From Sphingosinicella sp. LHD-64 (GTDB lineage: Bacteria; Pseudomonadota; Alphaproteobacteria; Sphingomonadales; Sphingomonadaceae), in contig NZ_JAVIFV010000002.1 in NCBI RefSeq assembly GCF_031157375.1, forward strand, positions 124,001-188,000: a stretch of 64,000 nucleotides of DNA, written 5' to 3'. Positions 25,987 to 35,696 of the stretch are shown in pieces (position 1 is the stretch's first letter; each line of letters starts with the position of its first letter). Under the pieces are notes generated by a model. That model was not told the origin of the DNA. It saw only the letters and a program-made list of their open reading frames with translations, and searched no databases. Position numbers and translations under genes: made by a program.

Positions 25987-28479
25987 ATGTGGACAAGCTA
26001 TCTGACGGCGGGCCTCCGGGCCTTCGCGCGCAACCGCACCTATGCTTTGATCAACGTGCTCGGTCTCGCCCTCGGCTTCGCCGCCTGCCTGATGATCCTG
26101 CTCTACGTCCGCTACGAGCTCAGCTACGACTCCTGGGTTCCGAATGCCGAGAATATCTACCAGATGCAGACCGATTATGCGCCGCAGGACAATGGCGACG
26201 ACCCTAACCTGCAAATGTCCTCCTACGTCTCGGGCCTCGCAATCGCGCGCGATTTCCCACAGGTCGAGCGCCGGGTCTATCTGCTGCCCAACACCGCCAC
26301 CGTGATCCGCAACGGCCAGGCCTTCGCGGTGCCCGAGGCGGCGATGGTCGACGGGCCCTTCTTCGACGTCTTCGCCTTCCCGCTCGTCCATGGCGATCCG
26401 CGCACCGCGCTCGCGGAGCCGGGGTCGGTGGTGCTCTCGGAGAGCGAGGCGCTCCGCCTGTTCGGCGCGGGTAACCCGGTCGGCGAGACGCTGACCGTGG
26501 CGGTCCAGGGCCGCAACGTCGATCACCGTGTCGGCGGGGTGATGCGCGATCTGCCGCGCAACTCGCACATGCGCCTGCGCATGCTGACCCGCTTCGATCC
26601 GGCCGGCTTTTTCGGCGCCAACTCGGACTTCTTCACCGACTGGGGCTGGCAGGCGGGCTGGGTCTATGTCGCGCTTCGCCCGGGAAGCACGGCCGAGGAG
26701 ATCCACCGGCAGATGCCGGCCTGGGAGGCGCGCAACATCCCGGTCAGCGCCGAGGTCGATTTCCGCGCCCAGCAGGACTATCGCCTCATCGGCCTACGCG
26801 ACGTGCATCTGGGCGAGGCGCAGGACGGCGCCGCGGTGCGCGGCAACGACCGCACCACCATCGCGACCTTCGCGATCGTCGCCGCCCTGGTGCTCGCCAC
26901 CGCCTGCTTCAACTTCATCAACCTCTCGACCGCCTCGGCCAGCCGCCGCGCTCGGGAAGTCGCGCTCCGGAAGGTGCTCGGCGCCCGCCGCCAGCAGCTC
27001 GTCGTCCAGTTCCTCGGCGAGTCCCTGCTCGTCGCGACGGTCGCGATGCTGATCGCTTTGGCCGCGGTCGAGCTTCTGCTCGCGCCTTACGCGGCCTTCC
27101 TCGACGCCGATCTGTCGATCGCCTATCTGGGCAGCGGCGGGCTCCTGTTGCCGATCCTTGGCCTGGTCCTGCTGATCGGCATCGCCGGCGGACTCTATCC
27201 CGCTTTCTATCTGTCGCGATTCCAGCCCGGCCTGGTGCTGAAGGCCAACCGCTCGGCGGCCGAGATGCCCGGTACGGGCCGGATCCGCACCTTGCTGGTC
27301 ATCACCCAATTCTCGGTCTCGATCGGCCTCATCATCTGCACCGCGATCATCTACGCGCAGACCGTCTACGCGCGCACCGTCGATCCCGGCTATCGGAGCG
27401 GCGGCCTGATCCAGATCGCCAATGTGAGCGACGGCCGCGTCGCTTCGGTCGCCGAGGCGCTGATGCGGGAGCTGCGCGGCATCGACGGCGTGGAGGCGGT
27501 GGCCCGCACCAATGTCGGGGTCGGAACGACCGGCAACGTCACCCAGCGCGTGCAGGTGCCACGGGTCGCGGAGCCGGTCGAAATCAGCAGCGCGCCCGTC
27601 GGCCCCAATTTCTTCCAGACGATGGAGATCGAGCCTCTCGCCGGTCGCCTGTTCGAGGAGAACCGCGCCGCCGACGATGCCACCCGCGCTTCCCCCCGCG
27701 ACGAGGCGGCGGACCGCGCTTTGGCGGCGCGCGGCATCAATATCCTGATCAACGCCCGCGCCGCCACCGCACTCGGCTTTCGCTCGCCTCGCGCGGCGAT
27801 CGGCCAGCAGGTGCGGGCCGAGCTGCTTGGCGAGGATATTGGCCCAGTGCCGCTGACCATCGTCGGCGTGGTCGAGGACAGCCGCTTCCGCTCGGTCCGC
27901 GATCCCATCCGCGCGACCATGTTCCGGCAGAGCCGCGGCGCGCTCGACTGGCTGATGGTGCGCCATTCGGGCGACGACGCGCAAGGGGCGCAGAGGGCGA
28001 TCGAGGCGACCTGGAAGCGCCTCGTGCTGGACGTGCCGTTCGAGGCCCGGACCAGCGAAACGATCATCGCCGATCTCTACGCCGCCGAGCGGGCGCGGGC
28101 GCAGACCTTCGCCGCCTTCGCTCTGCTCGCGGTGCTGATCGCCTGCATGGGCCTCTTCGGCCTGGCGGCCTTCACCGCCGAGCGGCGCACCCGCGAGATC
28201 GGCATCCGCAAGGTCTTCGGCGCCAGCACGATGGACATCCTGAAATTGCTCGTCTGGCAATTCTCGAAGCCGGTGCTGATCGCCAATCTGATCGCCTGGC
28301 CGGTCGCCTGGTGGGCGATGCGCGAATGGCTGAACGGCTTCGAGGCGCGCATCGACTTGGGGCCGGCGCCCTTCGTGATCGCGGCCATGCTGGCGCTCGC
28401 CATCGCGATCGGCACCATCGCCGGCCACGCGATCAAGGTCGCGCGGGCCAATCCGATCCACGCGCTTCGCTACGAGTAG
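25987..28479 (+). CDS. FtsX/MacB-type ABC permease, paralogue 3
   Basis: 830 residues, same plan. It is the most divergent in the first helices (SYLTAGLRAFARNRTYALIN) and in the second FtsX core (ERRTREIGIRKVFGASTMD). The stop TAG/TGA spacing to paralogue 2 is 23 bases with AAAGGGGAAAG as ribosome-binding site. The periplasmic domains differ from the other copies much more than the membrane helices do, as expected if they bind different partners. Function of the cargo is unknown. Confidence 0.92.
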   Translation: MWTSYLTAGLRAFARNRTYALINVLGLALGFAACLMILLYVRYELSYDSWVPNAENIYQMQTDYAPQDNGDDPNLQMSSYVSGLAIARDFPQVERRVYLLPNTATVIRNGQAFAVPEAAMVDGPFFDVFAFPLVHGDPRTALAEPGSVVLSESEALRLFGAGNPVGETLTVAVQGRNVDHRVGGVMRDLPRNSHMRLRMLTRFDPAGFFGANSDFFTDWGWQAGWVYVALRPGSTAEEIHRQMPAWEARNIPVSAEVDFRAQQDYRLIGLRDVHLGEAQDGAAVRGNDRTTIATFAIVAALVLATACFNFINLSTASASRRAREVALRKVLGARRQQLVVQFLGESLLVATVAMLIALAAVELLLAPYAAFLDADLSIAYLGSGGLLLPILGLVLLIGIAGGLYPAFYLSRFQPGLVLKANRSAAEMPGTGRIRTLLVITQFSVSIGLIICTAIIYAQTVYARTVDPGYRSGGLIQIANVSDGRVASVAEALMRELRGIDGVEAVARTNVGVGTTGNVTQRVQVPRVAEPVEISSAPVGPNFFQTMEIEPLAGRLFEENRAADDATRASPRDEAADRALAARGINILINARAATALGFRSPRAAIGQQVRAELLGEDIGPVPLTIVGVVEDSRFRSVRDPIRATMFRQSRGALDWLMVRHSGDDAQGAQRAIEATWKRLVLDVPFEARTSETIIADLYAAERARAQTFAAFALLAVLIACMGLFGLAAFTAERRTREIGIRKVFGASTMDILKLLVWQFSKPVLIANLIAWPVAWWAMREWLNGFEARIDLGPAPFVIAAMLALAIAIGTIAGHAIKVARANPIHALRYE

Positions 28480-28495
28480 GCAGGGGACGCGGATC

Positions 28496-30976
28496 ATGTG
28501 GCGCAACTATCTGACCGTCGGGTTCCGGGCGCTGGTCCGCAGCAAGACCTACGCCTTCATCAACATCTTCGGCCTCGCCACCGGCCTTGCCGCCTGCCTG
28601 CTGCTCCTCCTCTACGTGCGCTACGAGACGACCTACGACCGCTGGCTGCCGGACGCGGAGCGGGTGTTCCAGGTCCAGACGGTCAGCATCGATCCGGAAG
28701 ATCCCGGCGCGGTCCTGCAGGCGACGCACGGCATCATCACCAACTCGTTGGGCCGGGAATTCCCCGAGATCGAGGCGATCGCGCGCGCCGACGGCGAGGA
28801 GCTCGTCCTGCTCCGCAACGGCGAGCCGGTCTTCGCCCCCGCCTTCCTCGTCGACGCCGCCTTCTTCGACATTCTCCAGTTGCCGTTCCTGCGCGGCGAC
28901 CGGGCCCGCGCGCTCGCGGGGATGGACGGCGTCGTGATGAGCCGCAGCGAGGCGATCCGGCAGTTCGGCACGATCGACGCGCTCGGGCGCACGCTCACCG
29001 GCATCCGCCGCGGCGAGCCATATGCGATGCGCGTCACCGGCGTGTTCGAGGATCTTCCCCGCAACAGCCACCTGAACATCTCCTTGGTCCGCCGGATCAC
29101 CGACGCGGAGAAGGCGGATTGCGGCTGGGGCTGCATCAACGGCTATGTCTATCTGAAGCTGCGCCCCGGTGCCGATGCGGCCTCGATCAACGCCCGCATG
29201 CCGGCCTGGGAGCGGCGCAGCATCCCGCCGCGCAATGTCGGCGGCCAGCGGGTGAACGAAGGCGACCTGTTCGACTGGCGGCTGGTCAACATCCGCGACG
29301 TCCATCTGAGCGGCGCGGAGGGCGAGCTGGAGCGGCCGGGCAACGACCGTCGCACTCTCGTCACCTTCGCCATCGTCGCGCTGCTGATCCTCGGCATGGC
29401 GACCGTCAACTTCGTCAACCTCGCCACCGCCCGCGCCAGTCAGCGCGCCCGCGAGGTGGCGCTGAGGAAGGTGGTCGGTGCCAACCGCAGGCAGCTCGTC
29501 CTCCAGTTCCTCGGCGAATCGCTGCTGATCACCGCGGTCTCGATGCTGCTCGCCCTCGCCTTCGTCGAGCTCGGCCTGCCCTATGTCTCCGCCTGGCTGG
29601 ATGCCGATCTCTCGGTCCGGTATCTCGGCGCGGGCGGCGTGCTCCTGCCGGTCCTGGCGCTGTGGCTCGTCGTCGGCCTCGCCGGCGGCCTCTACCCGGC
29701 CTTCTACCTGTCGCGCTTCCGGCCCGGCGAGGTGCTCAAGGCCAACCGCTCCTCGGCCGAGCCGGGCGGGACCGGGCGGCTGCGCGGCACCCTCGTCGTC
29801 GCCCAGTTCGCCGTCTCGATCGGGCTCATCATCTGCACCATCGTCGTCTACGCGCAGACCGTCTTCGTCCAGACCACCGATCTCGGCTTCGAGCGCGAGG
29901 GCCTGATCCAGGTCGAGAACATGAACCGCGCCTCGGCGGTCCGCGCGACCGAGACGCTGATGCGCCAGATCGGCCGCGTGCCCGGCGTCGAGAGCGTCGC
30001 GGCCGGCTCGATCTCGGTCGCGAGCGGCACGACCTTCAATACCAACGTCCAGGCGCCGGGCCTGACCGCGCCGCCGCTGATCGGCTTCTACAGCGTCAGC
30101 CCCGAATTCTTCGGCACGATGCGCATTCCGATGCTGGCCGGGCGGCCGTTGTCGCGCGCTTTTGCCAACGACAATGCCTGGACGCCGTTCGAGCCCGAGG
30201 AAGCGGTCGCGCCGGCGCAGCAGGCGCTCGCGGAGCGCGGCTTCAACGTCGTGGTGAACGCGCTTGCCGCCCGCCGCCTCGGCTTCGACAGCCCGGCGGA
30301 CGCAATCGGCAAGCAGGTCCGCCCCAGCATGTTCGGCGGCGAGCTGGTGCCGGCGACGATCGTCGGCGTCGTCGCCGACAGCCGCTTCCGCTCGCTCCGC
30401 GAAGCCGCCGAACCGATGATATTCCACGATCGCGGCGCCTATCGCACCCTCATCGTCCGCTACCGATCGCCAAATCCCGAAACTGTGCGCCAGCAGATCG
30501 GCCGGGTCTGGCGCCAGGTCGTCCCGGACGTGCCGTTCGAGGGCGCGTTCGCCGGCGCCCAGCTCGCCGGACTCTACGCCACCGACGCGGCGCGCGGGCA
30601 GACCTTCGCCGGCTTCGCGACGCTCGCGGTGGTGATTGCCTGTCTCGGCCTGTTCGGCCTTGCCGCCTTCACCGCCGAACGGCGCACCAAGGAGATCGGC
30701 ATACGCAAGGTGTTCGGCGCGCGCAGCCGCGACATCGTCCAGCTCCTCGCCTGGCAATTCACCAAGCCGGTGATGATCGCCAACCTGATCGCCTGGCCGG
30801 TCGCCTGGTGGGTGATGCGCGGCTGGCTGAACGGCTTCGACGCGCGGGTCGACCTGGGCCCCGGCCCCTTCGTCCTCGCCGGGCTCCTCGCCTTCGTGAT
30901 CGCGGTTGGAACGATCGCCGGCCACGCCCTGCGCGTGTCCCGGACCAATCCGATCGTCGCGCTCAGATACGAGTAG
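28496..30976 (+). CDS. FtsX/MacB-type ABC permease, paralogue 4
   Basis: 826 residues, same plan, 16 bases after paralogue 3. It has a Cys pair (C209 and C213, CGWGCINGYVYLKL) in the first periplasmic domain, like paralogue 2. The end is SRTNPIVALRYE, shared with paralogue 5 but different from paralogues 1-3, so paralogues 4 and 5 probably arose from one duplication. An unrelated frame is also open over the whole gene on the plus strand and continues into paralogue 5; it is a GC-codon artefact. Confidence 0.92.
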   Translation: MWRNYLTVGFRALVRSKTYAFINIFGLATGLAACLLLLLYVRYETTYDRWLPDAERVFQVQTVSIDPEDPGAVLQATHGIITNSLGREFPEIEAIARADGEELVLLRNGEPVFAPAFLVDAAFFDILQLPFLRGDRARALAGMDGVVMSRSEAIRQFGTIDALGRTLTGIRRGEPYAMRVTGVFEDLPRNSHLNISLVRRITDAEKADCGWGCINGYVYLKLRPGADAASINARMPAWERRSIPPRNVGGQRVNEGDLFDWRLVNIRDVHLSGAEGELERPGNDRRTLVTFAIVALLILGMATVNFVNLATARASQRAREVALRKVVGANRRQLVLQFLGESLLITAVSMLLALAFVELGLPYVSAWLDADLSVRYLGAGGVLLPVLALWLVVGLAGGLYPAFYLSRFRPGEVLKANRSSAEPGGTGRLRGTLVVAQFAVSIGLIICTIVVYAQTVFVQTTDLGFEREGLIQVENMNRASAVRATETLMRQIGRVPGVESVAAGSISVASGTTFNTNVQAPGLTAPPLIGFYSVSPEFFGTMRIPMLAGRPLSRAFANDNAWTPFEPEEAVAPAQQALAERGFNVVVNALAARRLGFDSPADAIGKQVRPSMFGGELVPATIVGVVADSRFRSLREAAEPMIFHDRGAYRTLIVRYRSPNPETVRQQIGRVWRQVVPDVPFEGAFAGAQLAGLYATDAARGQTFAGFATLAVVIACLGLFGLAAFTAERRTKEIGIRKVFGARSRDIVQLLAWQFTKPVMIANLIAWPVAWWVMRGWLNGFDARVDLGPGPFVLAGLLAFVIAVGTIAGHALRVSRTNPIVALRYE

Positions 30977-30987
30977 GAGGGTCGATC

Positions 30988-33495
30988 ATGTGGAAGAACT
31001 ATCTCGTCGTCGGCCTCCGGGCGCTCGTCAGGAACAAGACCTACGCCGTCATCAACATCGCCGACCTGTCGCTCGGGCTCGCCGCCTGCCTCACGGTGCT
31101 CCTCTACGTCCGCTACGAGCTCACCTATGACGCGTGGTTGCCCGATGCGGCGCGCACCTTCCAGCTGCAGCAGTGGATCACCCGCAGCGACGATCCGGAC
31201 GTGGAGTTGGGCGGCACCCAGATGACGTCCTACGTCTCGGGGGAGCGGCTGCGCCAGTTCCCGCAGGTCGAGCAGGTCGTCTACGCGGGCCAGATGCAGC
31301 CCGTCATCCTCCAGGATGGCGAAGGCACGGTCAGCGACCATTTCCTCTTCGTCAACGGGCCGCTGTTCGATGTGCTGCGCATCCCCTTCCTGCGCGGCGA
31401 CCCGGGACGGGCGCTGGTCGCCCCGGGCGAGCTGGTGCTGACCGAAACCGAGGCGCAGCGGCGCTTCGGCACGATCGACGTGGTCGGGCGAACCCTGGCC
31501 CTCGTCGCAGGCGGCCGGACGACCGACTACCGGATCGTCGGCGTCGTCCAGGACCCGCCCCGCGAAAGCCATCTCGCTTTGTCGGTGGTGGCACGCGTCG
31601 ATTTCGAGACGCTGTACGGCGGCTCCGTCCCGTTCCTGACCCAGTGGATGCCGAAGAACGGCTGGGTCTATGCGCGGCTGCGGCCGGGCGCGGACGTCGC
31701 CGAGATCGCGCGGCAGATGCCCGCATGGGAGCGCCGCAACATTCCGGACCGGGTGATCGGCGGCGAACGGGTCAACCCCGGCACCGACGTCGACTGGCGG
31801 CTAATCAACGTGCGCGACATCCATCTCGGCGAATCGCAGAACGGGATGCGGCCGACCAACGATCGCGGGACGATCGTCGCGCTCGGGATCGTCGGCGTGC
31901 TGATCCTCGCCATGGCGGTCATCAACTTCGTCAATCTCGCCACCGCCCGCGCCGGCCAGCGCGCCCGCGAAGTGGCGCTGCGCAAGGTGCTCGGCGCCTC
32001 CAGGCGGCAGCTGATCGCCCAGTTCCTCGGCGAATCGATCCTGCTCACGGCGACCGCCATGCTGATCGCCGTGGCGCTGGTCGAGATGCTGCTGCCCACC
32101 GTCAACGCCTTGCTCGATGCCGATCTTCGGGTCCGCTATTTCGGTGAACAAGGGATGCTTCTGCCAATCCCGGGCCTCATCCTGATCGTCGGCGGCGCGG
32201 GGGGGCTCTATCCGGCCTTCATCCTGTCCCGCTACCGTCCCGCCTCGGTGCTCAAGGCCAACCAGTCGTCCACCGATCCGGCCGGCTCCGGTCGCCTGAG
32301 GAACATCCTCGTCGTCGGCCAGTTCGCGGTCTCGATCGCCCTCATCATCTGCACCTCGGTCATCTACGCGCAGACCGCCTTCGCGCGCACCATCGACGTC
32401 GGCTATCGCAGCGAGGGCATCCTCCAGGTCGGGAACATCTATCGCTCCGCCCTGCGCCCCGTCCTCGACACGATGCTGCGCGAGATCGGCGCGGTCGAAG
32501 GCGTTACCTCGGTCGGCCGTTCGACGATCGGCGTCGCCACCTGGGGCATGGAGAACATGACGGTCACCGCGCCCGGCGCGACCGAGCCGGTCGAGTTCGA
32601 GCTCTACCGGATCGATCCGGGCTTCTTCCGCACGATGGACATCCCGACTGTTGCCGGCCGCACCTTCAGCGAGCGGCAGGCGATGGACGACAGCACGCTG
32701 GCCGCCGACCTGCCGGACGGGGGGGCCGAAGCGACGATGGCGCGACGCGGCTACAATGTCGTGCTCAACGAGCTGGCCGCCCGGCGGCTGGGCTTCGCGC
32801 GACCCGCCGATGCGATCGGCCGGACCCTGCGCGCCGACGACGGCGACGTGGAGACGGTCGGGCGCACGCCCGTCACCATCATCGGCGTCGTCGGCAACAG
32901 CCGCTTCCGCTCGATCCGCGAGCCCGTCGCGGCGACGATGTTCCTCTACGAGCGGACCCAGCCGGGCTGGCTGCTGGTCCGCTATTCCGGGGATCCGACG
33001 GCGGTGCGCGACCGCGTCGAGCGGGTGTGGAAGCGGATCGCGCCGGAGGTCCCGTTCGAGGCCGAGTTCAGCGAGGACATCATCCGGCAGCTCTACGATG
33101 CCGAGGAGACGCGCAGCATCGTCTTCACGACCTTTGCCGCGCTTGCGGTGATCGTGGCCTGTCTCGGCCTGTTCGGCCTTGCCGCCTTCACCGCCGATCG
33201 GCGGACGAAGGAGATCGGCATCCGCAAGGTGTTCGGCGCGACCGTCCTGGACATCGTCAAGCTGCTCGCCTGGCAGTTCTCGAAGCCGGTGATCGTCGCC
33301 AACCTGATCGCCTGGCCGGTTGCCTGGTGGGTGATGCGCGACTGGCTGAACGGCTTCGACGCGCGGGTCGATCTCGGGCCGGGGCCATTCGTCGTCGCCG
33401 GCCTTCTCGCCTTCGTGATCGCGCTCGGCACCATCGCCGGCCATGCCCTGCGCGTGTCGCGGACCAACCCGATCGTGGCGCTCAGATATGAATGA
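30988..33495 (+). CDS. FtsX/MacB-type ABC permease, paralogue 5
   Basis: 835 residues from ATG 30988, where GTAGGAGGG gives the best ribosome-binding site of the series. The long open frame reaching back to 28498 is not used because it would cross paralogue 4 out of frame. It has the same eight-helix plan. The first helix region differs (INIADLSLGLAACLTVLLYV), and the FtsX core uses AGQRAREVALRKVLGASRR. The end is SRTNPIVALRYE. It is the last gene of the transporter operon; no clear intrinsic terminator was seen after it. Confidence 0.92.
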   Translation: MWKNYLVVGLRALVRNKTYAVINIADLSLGLAACLTVLLYVRYELTYDAWLPDAARTFQLQQWITRSDDPDVELGGTQMTSYVSGERLRQFPQVEQVVYAGQMQPVILQDGEGTVSDHFLFVNGPLFDVLRIPFLRGDPGRALVAPGELVLTETEAQRRFGTIDVVGRTLALVAGGRTTDYRIVGVVQDPPRESHLALSVVARVDFETLYGGSVPFLTQWMPKNGWVYARLRPGADVAEIARQMPAWERRNIPDRVIGGERVNPGTDVDWRLINVRDIHLGESQNGMRPTNDRGTIVALGIVGVLILAMAVINFVNLATARAGQRAREVALRKVLGASRRQLIAQFLGESILLTATAMLIAVALVEMLLPTVNALLDADLRVRYFGEQGMLLPIPGLILIVGGAGGLYPAFILSRYRPASVLKANQSSTDPAGSGRLRNILVVGQFAVSIALIICTSVIYAQTAFARTIDVGYRSEGILQVGNIYRSALRPVLDTMLREIGAVEGVTSVGRSTIGVATWGMENMTVTAPGATEPVEFELYRIDPGFFRTMDIPTVAGRTFSERQAMDDSTLAADLPDGGAEATMARRGYNVVLNELAARRLGFARPADAIGRTLRADDGDVETVGRTPVTIIGVVGNSRFRSIREPVAATMFLYERTQPGWLLVRYSGDPTAVRDRVERVWKRIAPEVPFEAEFSEDIIRQLYDAEETRSIVFTTFAALAVIVACLGLFGLAAFTADRRTKEIGIRKVFGATVLDIVKLLAWQFSKPVIVANLIAWPVAWWVMRDWLNGFDARVDLGPGPFVVAGLLAFVIALGTIAGHALRVSRTNPIVALRYE

Positions 33496-33600
33496 CGGCC
33501 CTCATGGTGACGTTCGTCGAACCGCCATCGACCTCCGCCGAATATCCGGGGCCGAAGCCGCCCCGCCTTGCCAGACAGGCTGATTGAGATGGGACCCGAA

Positions 33601-33828
33601 ATGACCACCACCCTGATCCTTGCCGCGACCGCGCTGACGATCGCCGCGATGCTGACCGTCGCCGCTTCACGAGCCTGGCAGGGCTGGCTCGAGCTCAAGC
33701 GGCTCGAGCTCGCGCACCGGCGGACCGCGAACGAAGCGGAGGGCGACGTCGGCACGCGCATCGAGCTCGCCGCGGTGCGCGAGCGCCTGAAAAAGCTCGA
33801 GGCGATCGCGAGCGGCGTCGAGCTCTGA
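33601..33828 (+). CDS. small single-pass membrane protein with coiled-coil tail
   Basis: 75 residues from ATG 33601 (an ATG at 33589 is possible). One helix (LILAATALTIAAMLTVAASR, about 4-23) is followed by a charged helical tail with RIELAAVRERLKKLEAIA near the end, a likely coiled coil. I do not recognise the family. It lies about 100 bases after the permease operon on the same strand and may be its own unit. Confidence 0.6.
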   Translation: MTTTLILAATALTIAAMLTVAASRAWQGWLELKRLELAHRRTANEAEGDVGTRIELAAVRERLKKLEAIASGVEL

Positions 33829-33864
33829 CTTTTCCGGGCCGCGCCGCCGGGCTATGGCGGCGCC

Positions 33865-34296
33865 ATGGCGAAGCAGCAGACTGACGGACCTGGCCTTGCG
33901 GCGCGGCTGGCGATCGGCGGCGTCGCGGGCGTCGCGGCTACCTTGGTCTTCGCGTCGACCGTCCGCCGCTTGCAGGGCGGCCGCGCCAACGCGCGCGACA
34001 CCCTCGCGTCGTCGATCCGGCTCGGCGACTTCGCTTATGGCGCTGCCTTCGGCGCTTTCCTCGCGGCGACCAATCCCCGGCTCGGCCGGCTGACCGGCGC
34101 GCTTGCCGGCGGCGGGCTCTGGCTGGCGGGCGAGGCCGGGCTGCTGCCCAGGCTCACCGTGCGCCCGGCGACGGGTGCGGCGCCGGGCAGCGCCGTGCTG
34201 CTCGCGGGGCATCTCGCCTGGGGCTGGTCGGCGGCCGAAGCGATCCAGCGCGCCGCCGATGCCCATGCAGCGGTCCGCAGCACGCTCTCCGCCTAG
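33865..34296 (+). CDS. hypothetical membrane protein
   Basis: 143 residues. It has hydrophobic Ala/Gly-rich stretches (LAIGGVAGVAATLVFAS, FAYGAAFGAFLAATN, ALAGGGLWLAGEAGLLP, VLLAGHLAWGWSAAEAI), giving about four weak membrane segments. No motif points to an enzyme. A downstream ATG in another frame at 33854 is a shadow. Function unknown; the REP element follows it. Confidence 0.65.
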   Translation: MAKQQTDGPGLAARLAIGGVAGVAATLVFASTVRRLQGGRANARDTLASSIRLGDFAYGAAFGAFLAATNPRLGRLTGALAGGGLWLAGEAGLLPRLTVRPATGAAPGSAVLLAGHLAWGWSAAEAIQRAADAHAAVRSTLSA

Positions 34297-34316
34297 TTAA
34301 CGCCTGAGGCCGAAAT

Positions 34317-34449
34317 CGTCATTGCGAGCGTAGCGAAGCAATCCAGAGCGGCGCTGGCGCGAGGACTGGATTGCCGCGTCGCTGCCGCGCAGCGGCAGTT
34401 TATCCTGAGCGACGCCGCAGGCGGCGTCGAAGGGCTCCTCGCAATGACG
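34317..34449. repeat. REP-like inverted repeat, copy 2, split by another repeat
   Basis: The outer arms (34317-34346 CGTCATTGCGAG...CAATCCAG and 34376-34449, ending CTCGCAATGACG) match copy 1 at 14891. The right arm is interrupted by about 48 bases (34392-34438) that contain TATCCTGAGCGACGCCG and a GCCGC/GCGGC stem, resembling the other repeat family at 62280. Confidence 0.75.
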
Positions 34450-34460
34450 ACGCCGGGGCC

Positions 34461-35075
34461 CTAGAATTCCTTCATCCGGGCGATGTTGCGCTCGGCGCGG
34501 CCGAGGACGTCCTCGGCGCTGTCGCCGGCGAGGATTGCGGCGACGCCGACCGTCGCCTCCAGCGCGACCTGCGCCCCGCCGAGATCGAGCGGCTGGCCGG
34601 CGATGAAGCGGGCGATCCGCTCGCCGGTGTCGATCGCGGAATCGGGATCGAGATGGTCGAGGATGAGGGTGAAGCCGCCGCCCAACCGCGCTGCCACGTC
34701 GGTCGTCCGGATCAGCCCTTTCACCAGCCGGGCGACATGGGCGAGCGCCGCGTCGCCGGCGATCCGCCCGCGCTCGGCATTGAGCCGCTTCAGCGCCTTG
34801 AGATCGATCGAGAGCAGGGCCGCCGGGGTGCCGTGGCGCTGCGCCTGGCGCACCACCCGGTCGAGCTCGCGGCGGAAGGCGCGTTCGTTGGCAAGCCCGG
34901 TGAGCGGATCGCTGTCGACCGCCTCCTCGAGATCGCCCAGCCGGGCGCGCGTCTCGGCCAGCGCCGCGCGCAGCAGCGCATTCTCGTCGGCCAGTCGTGC
35001 CAGCTCCTCGCGCACGTCCGGCGCGTCGTCATAGCGACTGCCTGGGTTCCTCGAAAATTCCGCCTGTGATGCCAC
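34461..35075 (-). CDS. GGDEF-domain protein with degenerate active site
   Basis: 204 residues; the start GTG at 35075 is a choice, since the frame stays open upstream across purE. A short coiled-coil region (VREELARLADENALLRAALA) precedes a GGDEF domain: DSDPLTGLANERAFRRELDR, LSIDLKALKRLNAERGRIAGD and the signature place ARLGGGFTLILD. The GGDEF catalytic motif reads GGGFT, lacking the Asp/Glu pair, so diguanylate cyclase activity is doubtful. It could bind nucleotide or be a regulatory partner. It is divergent from purE. Confidence 0.85.
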   Translation of the reverse strand: MASQAEFSRNPGSRYDDAPDVREELARLADENALLRAALAETRARLGDLEEAVDSDPLTGLANERAFRRELDRVVRQAQRHGTPAALLSIDLKALKRLNAERGRIAGDAALAHVARLVKGLIRTTDVAARLGGGFTLILDHLDPDSAIDTGERIARFIAGQPLDLGGAQVALEATVGVAAILAGDSAEDVLGRAERNIARMKEF

Positions 35076-35207
35076 TGCCCGGCCCTTGCCCACCAAAGGC
35101 CCGCTTTCTACGCCAGCACTGGTTAACAAGCCGCGAAGCGGCGATTGCTCTCGCGCGAGGCGGTGGTTAAGGACTGCGCTTCGCCGACCAAACAGGCTCG
35201 AAACGAC

Positions 35208-35696
35208 ATGACCGCCGGAGCGCCTCTCATCGGGATCATCATGGGCAGCCGCTCCGACTGGGAGACGATGAAGGGCGCGGCCGAGATGCTCGACGCCTTC
35301 GGCATTCCCTACGAGACCAAAGTGGTGTCGGCGCACCGCACGCCCGAGCGGCTCTACGACTATGCCCGCAGCGCCGTCGAGCGCGGGCTCAAGGCGATCA
35401 TCGCCGGCGCCGGCGGCGCCGCGCACCTGCCCGGCATGGCCGCGTCGATGACCCGCCTGCCGGTGCTCGGCGTGCCGGTGGAATCGAAGGCCCTCAATGG
35501 CCTCGACAGCCTGCTCTCCATCGTCCAGATGCCCGCCGGCGTGCCGGTGGCGACGCTGGCGATCGGCCGGGCGGGCGCCGCCAATGCCGGTCTCCTCGCT
35601 GCGGCGATCCTCGCCACCGCCGATCCGGTGCTGGCCGCCCGGCTCGAGGCGTGGCGCACCAGGCAGACCGAGGGGGTCGCCGAAAGCCCCGAATGA
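35208..35696 (+). CDS. purE: N5-carboxyaminoimidazole ribonucleotide mutase
   Basis: 162 residues from ATG 35208. It converts N5-CAIR to CAIR in purine synthesis. The motifs MGSRSDW (12-18), SAHRTPE with His43, and [12 protein letters not shown] are all present. The gene overlaps purK by 4 bases (ATGA at 35693-35696), so the two are translationally coupled. A longer upstream start at 35145 adds residues without family support. Confidence 0.97.
   Translation: MTAGAPLIGIIMGSRSDWETMKGAAEMLDAFGIPYETKVVSAHRTPERLYDYARSAVERGLKAIIAGAGGAAHLPGMAASMTRLPVLGVPVESKALNGLDSLLSIVQMPAGVPVATLAIGRAGAANAGLLAAAILATADPVLAARLEAWRTRQTEGVAESPE

Noticed and set aside
23384..25996. Open frame of 870 codons on the minus strand opposite permease 2
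   Set aside because: It mirrors the codon structure of the plus-strand permease, has repetitive acidic low-complexity sequence and the same appears opposite the other permeases.
28498..33495. Open frame of 1665 codons on the plus strand
   Set aside because: Its first half runs out of frame over permease 4 and has no domain sense (Arg/Pro-rich). Only the part from 30988 is real. It is a by-product of GC-rich third positions.
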